The notes below the pieces were generated by a model that was given only the letters and a program-made list of their open reading frames with translations, was not told the DNA's origin and did not search any database. Positions 24,100 through 32,326 of a stretch of DNA of 64,000 bases are shown in pieces. The position numbers were made by a program, and so were the translations under genes. Source of the DNA: GCA-2861595 sp035525365 (GTDB lineage: Bacteria; Actinomycetota; Acidimicrobiia; Acidimicrobiales; GCA-2861595); NCBI GenBank assembly GCA_035525365.1, contig DATLEK010000103.1, forward strand, positions 1 through 64,000, read 5' to 3'. Position 1 is the first letter of the stretch. Each line of letters opens with the position of its first letter.

Positions 24100-25038
24100 A
24101 TGTCCTCGCAAGGTGAGGACCATGGCCGCCATCTGGTGCTCCTCGGGCCTACGGCGTCGGGCAAGTCGGCGCTGGCACTGGAGCTGGCCCGACGCCTCCC
24201 CGGGCCGGCGGTGGAGCTGCTGTCGGTGGACTCCATGCAGGTGTACCGGGGCATGGACGTGGGCACGGCCAAGCCGACGGCCGAGGAGCAGGCCGAGGTA
24301 CCCCACCACCTGATCGACCTGGCCGATCCGGCCGATGAGTTCACCGTGGCCGATTTTCAGCTGGCAGCCCGAGAGGCCTTGGCTGCCATCGAGGCGAAGG
24401 GTCATCGCGCCCTGTTGGTGGGAGGCACCGGGCTCTACCTGCGCGCCGTGATCGACGGCCTCGAGATGCCGGGACGCTGGCCCGAGGTGCGGGCCGAGGT
24501 GGAGGCCGACCCCGACACCGCCGGCTTGCACCATCGCCTGGCCGAGTTGGACCCGGCGGCGGCGGATCGGATGACGACCTCCAACCGCCGGCGTGTCGTG
24601 CGGGCACTCGAGGTGACCATCGGGTCCGGCCGCCCCTTCTCCTCCTTCGGCCCGGGCCTCGAAGCGCACAGACCGGCGCCGAGGTTCCGTATGGCCGGCG
24701 TCTGGCTACCCCGCCCCGCCCTCGCCGCCCGGGTGGAAGCGCGGGTACGGACCATGTTGAAAGATGGTTTGATCGACGAGGTACGTGCTCTCGCCGCCCA
24801 GGACAGCGGTCTTTCCCGGACCGCACGCCAAGCGCTGGGATACCGGGAGATCCTGGCCCACCTGGCCGATGAGTGCACTTTGGAGGAGGCCATGGAGGAG
24901 ACCGTGCGCCGCACGAAGGCATTCTCCCGCCGCCAGCGGATGTGGTTCCGCCGGGACCCCCGCATCACCTGGTACGGCACCACGTGCGACCCGTTCGCTG
25001 TTCTGCCCGCGCTGCTGGGAGACTGGGGCCACCCATGA
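24100..25038 (+). CDS. miaA: tRNA dimethylallyltransferase
   Basis: 312 residues. It transfers a dimethylallyl group to A37, providing the substrate of MiaB. The P-loop is GPTASGKSALA, followed by DSMQVYRGMDVGTAKP, GGTGLYLRAVIDGL, and the RQALGYREI and RRQRMWFRRD motifs of the C-terminal part. ATG 24100 is preferred although its ribosome site is poor; a TTG at 24067 would add 11 residues. The stop overlaps dapF as ATGA. Confidence 0.93.
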   Translation: MSSQGEDHGRHLVLLGPTASGKSALALELARRLPGPAVELLSVDSMQVYRGMDVGTAKPTAEEQAEVPHHLIDLADPADEFTVADFQLAAREALAAIEAKGHRALLVGGTGLYLRAVIDGLEMPGRWPEVRAEVEADPDTAGLHHRLAELDPAAADRMTTSNRRRVVRALEVTIGSGRPFSSFGPGLEAHRPAPRFRMAGVWLPRPALAARVEARVRTMLKDGLIDEVRALAAQDSGLSRTARQALGYREILAHLADECTLEEAMEETVRRTKAFSRRQRMWFRRDPRITWYGTTCDPFAVLPALLGDWGHP

Positions 25039-25835
25039 CGGCACTGACCACGCTGCACCTCACCAAGCACCACGCCCTGGGCAACGATTTCCTCGTCCTT
25101 CTCGACCCGGACGACAAAGTGGACTTCGGGCTGGAGATGGCCCGCTCACTGTGCGACCGCCACCGGGGTATCGGCGCCGACGGGATGATCCACGCCCGCA
25201 CCGGAGCGGCCCCTGCGGACATCACCATGACCCTGCGCAACGCCGACGGGGGTCTGGCCGAGATGAGCGGGAACGGCATCCGCAGTCTCGCCCAAGCCGT
25301 CGTCGACGCCGGCAAAGGCCCGCAGCTCACCATCGCCACCGGCGGGGGCCTGCGAGAGGTGACGGTGGAGGACGAGACCGAACCGGGCGTCCGCCGGGTC
25401 AGCGTTGACATGGGCCGAGCCACCCTGGGCCCCGACCAGCCCCAGGAGTGCCTGGGCCGGCGGGTGCGGACGGTCGACATGGGCAACCCGCACCTGGTGC
25501 TGCTGGGCCCCGACCCCCGGGAGGTGGACGTGGCCGACCTCGGCCCGAAGATGGAGGAGCTGACTCCAGCGGGGATCAACGTCGAGTTCGTCATGCTCGG
25601 GCCGGGCCGGGACGAGCTGACCCTGCGGGTGTGGGAGCGCGGCGTGGGCGAGACCCTCGCCTGTGGCACCGGCGCCTGCGCGGCCGCGGCCGCGGCTCAC
25701 AGCTGGGGCCTCGTCGGCTCCATCGTCACCGTCCACCAGCCCGGCGGAGCTGCCGACATCGAGCTGCGTGACAACACCGTCGTCCTCAGCGGTCCCACCC
25801 AGCTCATCGCCCGCATAGAGGTGGACTGGGCATGA
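25035..25835 (+). CDS. dapF: Diaminopimelate epimerase with Ser at the first active-site position
   Basis: 266 residues. It converts LL- to meso-diaminopimelate for lysine and peptidoglycan. The frame holds GNDFLVLLD, NADGGLAEMSGNGIRSLA, DMGNPHLV, and RGVGETLACGTGACAAA. The second catalytic Cys is present (Cys210 in ACGTG), but the first, normally CGNG, is Ser78 (SGNG), and no Cys is close by. Either a variant mechanism applies or activity is altered. The gene overlaps both neighbours by 4 bp. Confidence 0.88.
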   Translation: MTALTTLHLTKHHALGNDFLVLLDPDDKVDFGLEMARSLCDRHRGIGADGMIHARTGAAPADITMTLRNADGGLAEMSGNGIRSLAQAVVDAGKGPQLTIATGGGLREVTVEDETEPGVRRVSVDMGRATLGPDQPQECLGRRVRTVDMGNPHLVLLGPDPREVDVADLGPKMEELTPAGINVEFVMLGPGRDELTLRVWERGVGETLACGTGACAAAAAAHSWGLVGSIVTVHQPGGAADIELRDNTVVLSGPTQLIARIEVDWA

Positions 25836-27091
25836 CCCTCATCGAGCGCTCTTTCCGGGAGAAGATCATCCTGGTCGGCGTGGCTCTCGGCCACACCAGG
25901 ATCGAGGAGGTCGAGGCCCACCTCGACGAGCTGGCCCAGCTGGTCGACACCGCCGGCGCCGACGTGGTCGCCCGCACCATCCAGCGCCGCAACGCTCCCG
26001 ACCCGGCCACCTATGTCGGCAAGGGTAAGGCGGCGGAGCTGGCCGAAATGTCGCTCACCGAGGACTCCGACACCGTTGTCTTCGACGACGAGCTGAGCCC
26101 GGCCCAGCAGCGCAACCTGGAGAAGATCCTCGGCCGCACGGCCATCGACCGCACCGCGGTGATCCTCGACATCTTCGCCCAGAACGCCTCCACCCCCGAG
26201 GGCAAGGCCCAGGTGGAGCTGGCCCTGCTCCGCTACCGCCTGCCCCGACTACGTGGTCGCGGGACGGCGTTGTCCCAGCAGGCCGGTGGCATCGGCACGC
26301 GGGGCCCGGGTGAGACCCAGCTGGAGGTCGACCGCCGGCGCCTCATGCGGCGGATCACCAGCCTGGAGGCGGAGCTGAAGGAGCTGACCAAGAACCGCCG
26401 GCTCCAGCGCAAAGGCCGCCGGCGCAGCCGCCTCCCCGGCGTCTCGCTGGTCGGTTACACCAACGCCGGCAAGTCCACGCTGCTCAACCACCTGACCGAC
26501 GCGGGAGTTCTCGTGGAGGACAGGCTGTTTGCCACCCTCGACCCCCGTACCCGGCGCCTCGACCTGCCGGGCGGCGAAGCGGTTCTTCTCTCCGACACCG
26601 TGGGCTTCGTCCGCAAGCTGCCCCACCAGTTGGTGGAGGCCTTCCGTTCGACACTCGAGGTGGTGTCGGAGTCCGACCTCCTCGTGCACGTGGTGGATTC
26701 CGCCGCGCCGAACGTGGACGAGCAGATCGACGCCGTGCGGGGAGTGCTCGACGACATCGGCGCCGGCGACGTGCCCGAGCTGCTGGCGTTCAACAAGGCC
26801 GATGTCACCGACGACGCCAAGCGGCTCGCGGGTGACCATCCCGGATCAGTGGCCGTGTCGGCCGCCACCGGCGCCGGCGTGGAAGATCTGCTCGCCGCCG
26901 TCGCCGACCGCCTGAGGGCCGCGTTCAAGATCGTGGAGCTGGTGGTGCCCTTCGATCGAGGTGACGTGGTGGCCGCTCTGCACCGGGAGGGTGAGGTCCT
27001 TGTCGAACAACAGGAGGAGGAGGCCACCCGGTTCCGGGCCCGGCTCGACGGCGCCGGCACCGCCAGGTTCCAGGAGTTCCTGGTCTCGTGA
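25832..27091 (+). CDS. hflX: GTPase HflX
   Basis: 419 residues, ribosome-associated GTPase that splits stalled ribosomes under stress. The HflX N-terminal domain includes YVGKGKAAEL, FDDELSPAQQRNLE and the Gly-rich GIGTRGPGETQLE. The G domain has G1 GYTNAGKST (near 208), DTVGFV (G3) and NKAD (G4). It is translationally coupled to dapF and dapC by 4-bp overlaps. Confidence 0.95.
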   Translation: MTLIERSFREKIILVGVALGHTRIEEVEAHLDELAQLVDTAGADVVARTIQRRNAPDPATYVGKGKAAELAEMSLTEDSDTVVFDDELSPAQQRNLEKILGRTAIDRTAVILDIFAQNASTPEGKAQVELALLRYRLPRLRGRGTALSQQAGGIGTRGPGETQLEVDRRRLMRRITSLEAELKELTKNRRLQRKGRRRSRLPGVSLVGYTNAGKSTLLNHLTDAGVLVEDRLFATLDPRTRRLDLPGGEAVLLSDTVGFVRKLPHQLVEAFRSTLEVVSESDLLVHVVDSAAPNVDEQIDAVRGVLDDIGAGDVPELLAFNKADVTDDAKRLAGDHPGSVAVSAATGAGVEDLLAAVADRLRAAFKIVELVVPFDRGDVVAALHREGEVLVEQQEEEATRFRARLDGAGTARFQEFLVS

Positions 27092-28317
27092 CGGCCGAGC
27101 CCTTCCACCCGCCGGTCTATCCGTACGAGCGTCTCGCCCGCGCCCAGAAGCTGGCGCAGGCCCACGAGGGCGGGATCGTGGACCTCTCCATCGGGACGCC
27201 GAACGACCCGCCCCCGCCGGCGGTGGTGGCGGCCCTGTCCAGCTCCAACGCCGAGCGGGGCTATCCCGCGTCGATCGGGAGCACCCGTTATCGGGAAGCG
27301 GCCTCCGGGTGGATGCAGCGACGGCTCGGCGTGACGGTCGAGCCGGCGGCCGTCTACGCCTGCGTGGGCACCAAGGAGTTCGTCACCACCCTTCCCCACT
27401 GGCTCCACCTGCGCCGCCCCGACCTCGACACCGTCCTCTATCCGGCCGTGTCGTACCCGAGCTACGCCATGGGAGCGACTCTCGCCGGATGCCGGGCCGT
27501 CCCCGTTCCGGTGGACGGGCAGTGGCGCCTGGACCTGTCGGCCATCGATGCAGCCGACGCCGCCCGGGCCCTCTGTCTCTGGGTCAACACCCCTGGCAAC
27601 CCGGCCGGCCAGGTCGAGGATCTCGCCGCCGCAGCGGCGTGGGGCCGCGCCCACAGCGTGCCCGTATTCAGCGACGAGTGCTACGTCGAGTTCACCTGGG
27701 ATGGTGTTGGCGAAAAGGGTGGCCGCCACGAGGAAAGCGAGCCAGGGCCAAGCTTCGATGAAGGCTCCACGCCGGCCGCCCACAGCATCCGTCCCCAAGA
27801 ACCAACGCCGGGATCAAGCCGCCGCACGATCCTCGAGCACGGTCCGGAGGGAGTGGTTGCACTGCACTCGCTGAGCAAGCGCTCGAACCTCGCCGGCCTG
27901 AGAGCCGGCTTCTATGCCGGCGACGCAGAGATCACGCACTACCTCGCAGAGGTGCGCAAGCACGTCGGGATGCTGGTGCCCGGGCCCATACAGGCCGCCG
28001 GCGCCGTCGCTCTCGACGACGACGCCCATATAGAGGTTCAGCGCGAGGTGTACCGGGAGCGGATCCAGTACTTCCGCCAGCTGCTCAACGATTTGGGCGT
28101 GGAGGCGCCCGATCCGGAGGGCGGGTTCTATCTGTGGGCGCCGGCACCGGACGGCGACGCCTGGGTCTTCACCGAACACCTGGCCCGGAACGGAGGATGC
28201 CTGGTCAGTCCCGGCGACCTCTACGGGGATGCCGGCGCCGGCCACGTGCGGGTCGCTCTCGTCCAGCCGGTCGAGCGACTGGCCCTGGTGGCGGAGAGGC
28301 TCGCCGGAGAAAACTGA
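27088..28317 (+). CDS. dapC: Succinyldiaminopimelate transaminase
   Basis: 409 residues, class I PLP aminotransferase acting on N-succinyl-L-2-amino-6-oxopimelate. Recognised segments are DLSIGTPNDPPP, VGTKEFV, the Asn/Pro motif NTPGNPAGQ, SDECYVEFTWDG, and the PLP lysine in SLSKRSNLAGLRAG. Between DG and RTILEHG about 39 residues (nt 27706-27822) rich in Glu, Pro and Ser have been added in frame; related enzymes join these directly. GTG 27088 overlaps the hflX stop. Together with dapD, dapE and dapF in this window it gives the succinylase branch of lysine synthesis. Confidence 0.88.
   Translation: MTAEPFHPPVYPYERLARAQKLAQAHEGGIVDLSIGTPNDPPPPAVVAALSSSNAERGYPASIGSTRYREAASGWMQRRLGVTVEPAAVYACVGTKEFVTTLPHWLHLRRPDLDTVLYPAVSYPSYAMGATLAGCRAVPVPVDGQWRLDLSAIDAADAARALCLWVNTPGNPAGQVEDLAAAAAWGRAHSVPVFSDECYVEFTWDGVGEKGGRHEESEPGPSFDEGSTPAAHSIRPQEPTPGSSRRTILEHGPEGVVALHSLSKRSNLAGLRAGFYAGDAEITHYLAEVRKHVGMLVPGPIQAAGAVALDDDAHIEVQREVYRERIQYFRQLLNDLGVEAPDPEGGFYLWAPAPDGDAWVFTEHLARNGGCLVSPGDLYGDAGAGHVRVALVQPVERLALVAERLAGEN
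27706..27822 (+). other. 117-bp in-frame insertion in dapC
   Basis: This stretch encodes a hydrophilic loop (VGEKGGRHEESEPGPSFDEG and beyond) that interrupts a conserved motif of the aminotransferase. It contains short stem-loops (GTGG-CCG-CCAC at its start and GCTTC-GAT-GAAGGC with one bulge). The length is divisible by three. It parallels the 105-bp insertion in ecfA, but the two do not share clear sequence. Confidence 0.4.
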
Positions 28318-28321
28318 CCGG

Positions 28322-29332
28322 TCAGCCGGCGGGAAGCGTCTCGAAGTTCACGTCGAGTTTCAGGCGTTGCACCAGCTTGCCCTCCTCCTTCTCCGACTTG
28401 ACATCCATGTTCACCGTTCCGGCCGCGGAAAGCGTGCTGCGGACGGGAAAGATGGCAGCGACGTTGCCGGTGATCTCGCCCTTGCCCTTGACCGACAGGT
28501 TCCGCAGTTCGACGTCTGTTCCTTCCGGCAGGCCTGGGAACTCAGCCTGCTGGCGCCCCGCGGTCTGCTCGTAAGCAACGTCGAGGACGAACTGGTCACC
28601 GTCGATCTGGCGCAACCCGTAGGTGAGGACGAGCTTGGCCTTGATCCCGCCGACGTCGGCGCTCGTGGTCACCTTCCACTTGGCCCCGGAGCCCACCGCC
28701 TCCTCGGGAAATGGAACGGTGAGACTCCCGGTCTGTTGCGACAGCTGGTCAACGACCTGCTTCAGCGCCGGCGGGAGATCCTCGGGGACATCGAGGGAGC
28801 TGTCGACGGCCACACCCCGGGGCGTGATGGTCGTCTTGCCGGTCAGATTGGCCAGCTTGTCGAGCCCGCTGGCCCGGACCTGGTCGATGACCTCCTTCTC
28901 GGCTGTGCCGTCGTCCACCACGTCGATGCGCTCGTACGAGAAGCCGACCTCGGCGTCGCCGTTTTCCTTGATGTGGTTGACCGTGGCGCCCAGGTCCACA
29001 CGGATGGGCGGGATGACGTTGGCGGGCAGAGGCTTGCCGTCGACCTCCAGCTCGAGGCCGAACTTGAGGGTCAACGCCGCCTTCAGAGTGGCGCCCTCCA
29101 TCAGAGCCAGGCGCAGCTTCTTCTGTGGCTCGGCGCCGGCGTCGAGCAGCGTCACCACCGGCGCGTCGCCCGCCTGCACCCCCTCGGTGCCGGCGCCGGC
29201 CCTGGAAGCACCGGCCGCGGTTGTGGACGTGGTGAGTGAGGCGGGCTTGTCGTCGCCGCCGCCGCAGCTGGCCGCGCCAAGAGCGAAGACCAAGGCCATG
29301 GCCGACGAGCGCAGCAGCTGTGTGGTTCTCAT
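28322..29332 (-). CDS. Secreted lipoprotein of unknown function
   Basis: 336 residues. The signal peptide ends in a lipobox LGAASC (Cys23), followed by a Thr/Ser/Ala spacer. The remaining 260 residues are rich in beta strands with motifs such as LTYGLRQIDGD and NVAAIFPVRSTLS, resembling actinobacterial lipoproteins of the DUF6263 kind. That match is only an impression. It converges on dapC with 4 bp between stops. Confidence 0.75.
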   Translation of the reverse strand: MRTTQLLRSSAMALVFALGAASCGGGDDKPASLTTSTTAAGASRAGAGTEGVQAGDAPVVTLLDAGAEPQKKLRLALMEGATLKAALTLKFGLELEVDGKPLPANVIPPIRVDLGATVNHIKENGDAEVGFSYERIDVVDDGTAEKEVIDQVRASGLDKLANLTGKTTITPRGVAVDSSLDVPEDLPPALKQVVDQLSQQTGSLTVPFPEEAVGSGAKWKVTTSADVGGIKAKLVLTYGLRQIDGDQFVLDVAYEQTAGRQQAEFPGLPEGTDVELRNLSVKGKGEITGNVAAIFPVRSTLSAAGTVNMDVKSEKEEGKLVQRLKLDVNFETLPAG

Positions 29333-29441
29333 GGGATGACGCTATGTCCTTTGATCGGCATGTCCTTTACTCCGCCGGTCCTGATGGTTAAAGTCCGCCC
29401 GCGCGCAGACGGCGCGGCGATGTTCAGCGAATGGGGGAACC

Positions 29442-30350
29442 ATGAGGAAGAGATTGATCGGAGCGATTGCCGTCAGCCTGGCCGCAGCGATGGTGATGGC
29501 TGCCTGCGGCAGCGACGAGGAGTTGTCCAAGGCCGAGTACATCGCCAAGGGCGACGCCCTGTGTAAGTCCATCGACGAGAAGGGGGATCCGACGTTCGAC
29601 AAGATCTTCGCCGAGTTCCCCGACGTCGACATGGCCGTGGCCAAGTCCGAGCTGCCCAAGGTCGCCGAGGCGACTGAGAAGTTCGTGGCCGACTTCACCG
29701 ACCTCGAGGGCCCCGAGGCCGACTCCGCCGTCATCGACAAGATCAACGCCGGAGTCAAGAAGCTGGGAGCCACCATCTCCACCGCGGCCGAGCACGCCAA
29801 GGCCGGTGACGAGGAGAAGTTCAAGGAGACCTTCTTCGAGAACTTCGATGCCTTCGAGGCGCTGGACAAGGCTTCCCGCGACTACGGGTTCAAGGTGTGC
29901 GGTGAGGAGGACGAGGACGAGGACGAGGACGAGGGCAAGGGCAAGGGCAAGGGCCCGGCGACGCCGCTCACTCCGGATCAGCAGGCCTTCGTGAACCAGG
30001 GCGATGCGGTGTGCAAGGCTGCCGACGAGATCGTCGAGCCCAAGCTCGGCCCCGTGTTTTCGGCCAAGTTGCCCGAGGCGGCCAAGGTGCTCAAGGACGT
30101 CATCCTCCCCTCCCAGCGCGATCAGGTGGCCAAGCTGCGGGCACTTACTCCGCCCCCCGGCGACGAAGCCAAGGTAAAGGAACTGATCGACAGCCTCGAC
30201 GCGGTGAACCCGGCCATCGAGAAGCTCCTTGTCGCGGCCGAGGCCGGTGACAAGGCGGCCTACAACGCGGCCTTCAAGGACGTGACCAAAGGCTTCGAGG
30301 CCACCGAGGAGCCGTTCAAGGAGTACGGCTTCGAGGAGTGCGGCGGCTGA
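29442..30350 (+). CDS. Lipoprotein with two duplicated helical domains
   Basis: 302 residues. The signal peptide ends MAACGSDE (lipobox Cys22). Two homologous helical domains follow: the first runs from YIAKGDALCKSID to YGFKVCG, the second from FVNQGDAVCKAAD to YGFEECGG. Each has one Cys near the start and one at the end, suggesting a disulfide in each. An acidic run (EDEDEDEDE) and a Gly-Lys run link them. Function is unknown; it lies upstream of dapD without overlap. Confidence 0.8.
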   Translation: MRKRLIGAIAVSLAAAMVMAACGSDEELSKAEYIAKGDALCKSIDEKGDPTFDKIFAEFPDVDMAVAKSELPKVAEATEKFVADFTDLEGPEADSAVIDKINAGVKKLGATISTAAEHAKAGDEEKFKETFFENFDAFEALDKASRDYGFKVCGEEDEDEDEDEGKGKGKGPATPLTPDQQAFVNQGDAVCKAADEIVEPKLGPVFSAKLPEAAKVLKDVILPSQRDQVAKLRALTPPPGDEAKVKELIDSLDAVNPAIEKLLVAAEAGDKAAYNAAFKDVTKGFEATEEPFKEYGFEECGG

Positions 30351-30376
30351 GTCCGACCTGTCGATAGCCTCGGTGT

Positions 30377-31204
30377 ATGGCCGAGCTGCGGGAGACGATC
30401 GAGGAGTTGTGGGCGCGCCGGGAGGAGTTGGCTCCCGGTGACGCCGAGGCCACCCGGCCCGTCCACGAAGCCATCGAGCTGCTCGACAGCGGACAGGCCC
30501 GGGTGGCGGAGATCGACGCCGCCACTGGTGAGGTGGTCGTCAACATGTGGCTCAAGCAGGCCATCCTGCTGCTGTTCCGCCTGTCGGCCATGGAGACGAT
30601 CGAGGTCGGCCCGTTCGAGTTCGCCGACCGGATACCCCTCAAGCGTGGCTATGCCGCGGCCGGCGTGCGGGTGGTGCCCGGTGGATCCGCTCGATGGGGT
30701 TCGTTCCTGGAGCGCGGCGTCACCCTCATGCCGGGCTACGTGAACATCGGTGCCCGGGTCGGGGCCAACTCCATGGTCGACACCTGGGCCACCGTCGGAT
30801 CCTGCGCCCAAGTGGGCGCCAACGTGCATCTCTCCGGTGGCGTCGGGATCGGCGGTGTGCTGGAGCCGCCCCAGGCGGCGCCGGTCATGATCGGCGACGA
30901 CGCCTTCATCGGCAGCCGGTGCATGATCGTCGAGGGTGCGCGGGTCGGGAACGGGGCCAAGGTGGGAGCGGGCGTGATCCTGTCCTCGTCGATCCCGGTG
31001 ATCGATGTGGAGTCGGGCGAGGAGGTTGGGCGGGGGACCATTCCGGACCGGGCCGTGGCCATCGCCGGCACCCGGCGCAAGCAGTTCGCCGGCGGCGAGT
31101 TCGGGCTCCCGTGCGTGCTCGTGCTCAAGACGCTGGCCGAAGGCGAGCAGCACGACAAGCTCAAGTTGGAGGCGCTCCTGCGCGAGCACGGCGCCACCAC
31201 GTGA
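30377..31204 (+). CDS. dapD: 2,3,4,5-tetrahydropyridine-2,6-dicarboxylate N-succinyltransferase
   Basis: 275 residues, left-handed beta-helix acyltransferase using succinyl-CoA in the lysine pathway. It has the layout of the Escherichia coli-type enzyme: KQAILLLFRL, the hexapeptide-repeat region with NIGARVGANSMVDTWATVGS, the loop LSGGVGIGGVLEPPQAAPVM, and FIGSRCMIVEGARVG. This is not the distinct actinobacterial DapD form I would expect in mycobacteria. It overlaps dapE by 4 bp. Confidence 0.93.
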   Translation: MAELRETIEELWARREELAPGDAEATRPVHEAIELLDSGQARVAEIDAATGEVVVNMWLKQAILLLFRLSAMETIEVGPFEFADRIPLKRGYAAAGVRVVPGGSARWGSFLERGVTLMPGYVNIGARVGANSMVDTWATVGSCAQVGANVHLSGGVGIGGVLEPPQAAPVMIGDDAFIGSRCMIVEGARVGNGAKVGAGVILSSSIPVIDVESGEEVGRGTIPDRAVAIAGTRRKQFAGGEFGLPCVLVLKTLAEGEQHDKLKLEALLREHGATT

Positions 31205-32280
31205 GTCCCGCAGCCGACCTGCTCGCTCTCACCGCGCAGCTGGTCGACATCCCCTCGGTGAGCCACCACGAGGAGGCCCTGGCCGACCATGTGGAGTCGG
31301 TCCTGACGGCTGTGCCGTGGCTGGAGGTGGACCGGTTGGCCAACAACGTCGCGGCCCGAACCGCGCTGGGCCGGCCCAGCCGCCTCATCCTGGCCGGCCA
31401 CCTGGACACTGTCCCGGCCAACGGCAACGAGAGGGCGAAAATCGAGGGTGACGTGTGCTGGGGCCTCGGCGCCGCCGACATGAAAGCCGGCTGTGCGGTG
31501 TTCCTGGATCTCGCCCGCACCGTTGCCGACCCTGTGGTCGACCTCACCTACATCTTCTACGAGTGCGAGGAGGTGGCCTCGAAGTTCAGTGGCCTCGGTA
31601 CGCTCGCCGCCGAACGCCCCGAGCTGCTGGAGGGTGACGCCGCCGTACTCGGTGAGCCCACCGCCGCGGCCATCGAGGCCGGTTGCCAGGGGACGTTGCG
31701 CATGGAGCTGACACTGCGGGGAGAGCGGGCTCACACGGCCCGGCCGTGGAAGGGGCGCAACGCCATCCACCGCCTGGCGCCGGTGCTCGAGCGCTGCGCC
31801 TCCTACACCGGGCGGCGCCCCGTCCTCGACGGCTGTGAGTTCGCCGAGGCCCTCCAGGCCGTTCGTGTCGAGGGAGGAGTCGCCGGCAACGTGGTACCCG
31901 ACGAGGCACGGGTGGTTCTCAACCATCGCTTCGCGCCCGACCGCTCGGCCGAGGAGGCCGCCGCCGAGGTGCGTCTGGTGCTCGGCGACGCGCTGGACGA
32001 GGCCGGGGGAGACGTGGTCGAGCTGGTGGACTCGGCCGAGGGGGCCCTGCCGGGCCTGACCCACCCGCTGCTGTCCCGCCTGGTGGTCGCCGCCGGGTCG
32101 GCCCCCATCGCCAAGCTGGGCTGGACCGACGTGTCGTTCTTCTCCGCTCGCGGCATCCCCGCCACCAACTTCGGCCCCGGCGATCCCTCGCTGGCCCACG
32201 CCGCCGGCGAGCGGGTCGAGCGGTGGGAGCTGGAAGCGGTGCACTCCGCCCTCGTCGGCCTGTTGACCTCGGCGCCGTAG
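31201..32280 (+). CDS. dapE: Succinyl-diaminopimelate desuccinylase
   Basis: 359 residues, M20 zinc peptidase family. Metal-site segments are GHLDTVPANGN, the Asp of GLGAADMKAG, YECEEVA (catalytic Glu), and GEPTAAAIEAGCQG; the dimerisation domain has RAHTARPWKGRNAIH. It starts at GTG 31201 inside the dapD stop. It completes the succinylase pathway between dapD/dapC and dapF. Confidence 0.92.
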   Translation: MSPAADLLALTAQLVDIPSVSHHEEALADHVESVLTAVPWLEVDRLANNVAARTALGRPSRLILAGHLDTVPANGNERAKIEGDVCWGLGAADMKAGCAVFLDLARTVADPVVDLTYIFYECEEVASKFSGLGTLAAERPELLEGDAAVLGEPTAAAIEAGCQGTLRMELTLRGERAHTARPWKGRNAIHRLAPVLERCASYTGRRPVLDGCEFAEALQAVRVEGGVAGNVVPDEARVVLNHRFAPDRSAEEAAAEVRLVLGDALDEAGGDVVELVDSAEGALPGLTHPLLSRLVVAAGSAPIAKLGWTDVSFFSARGIPATNFGPGDPSLAHAAGERVERWELEAVHSALVGLLTSAP

Positions 32281-32326
32281 CCGCCCCCGCTGTTTGAAAC
32301 CAGCCCAGACGTGTCACAATATGCAG

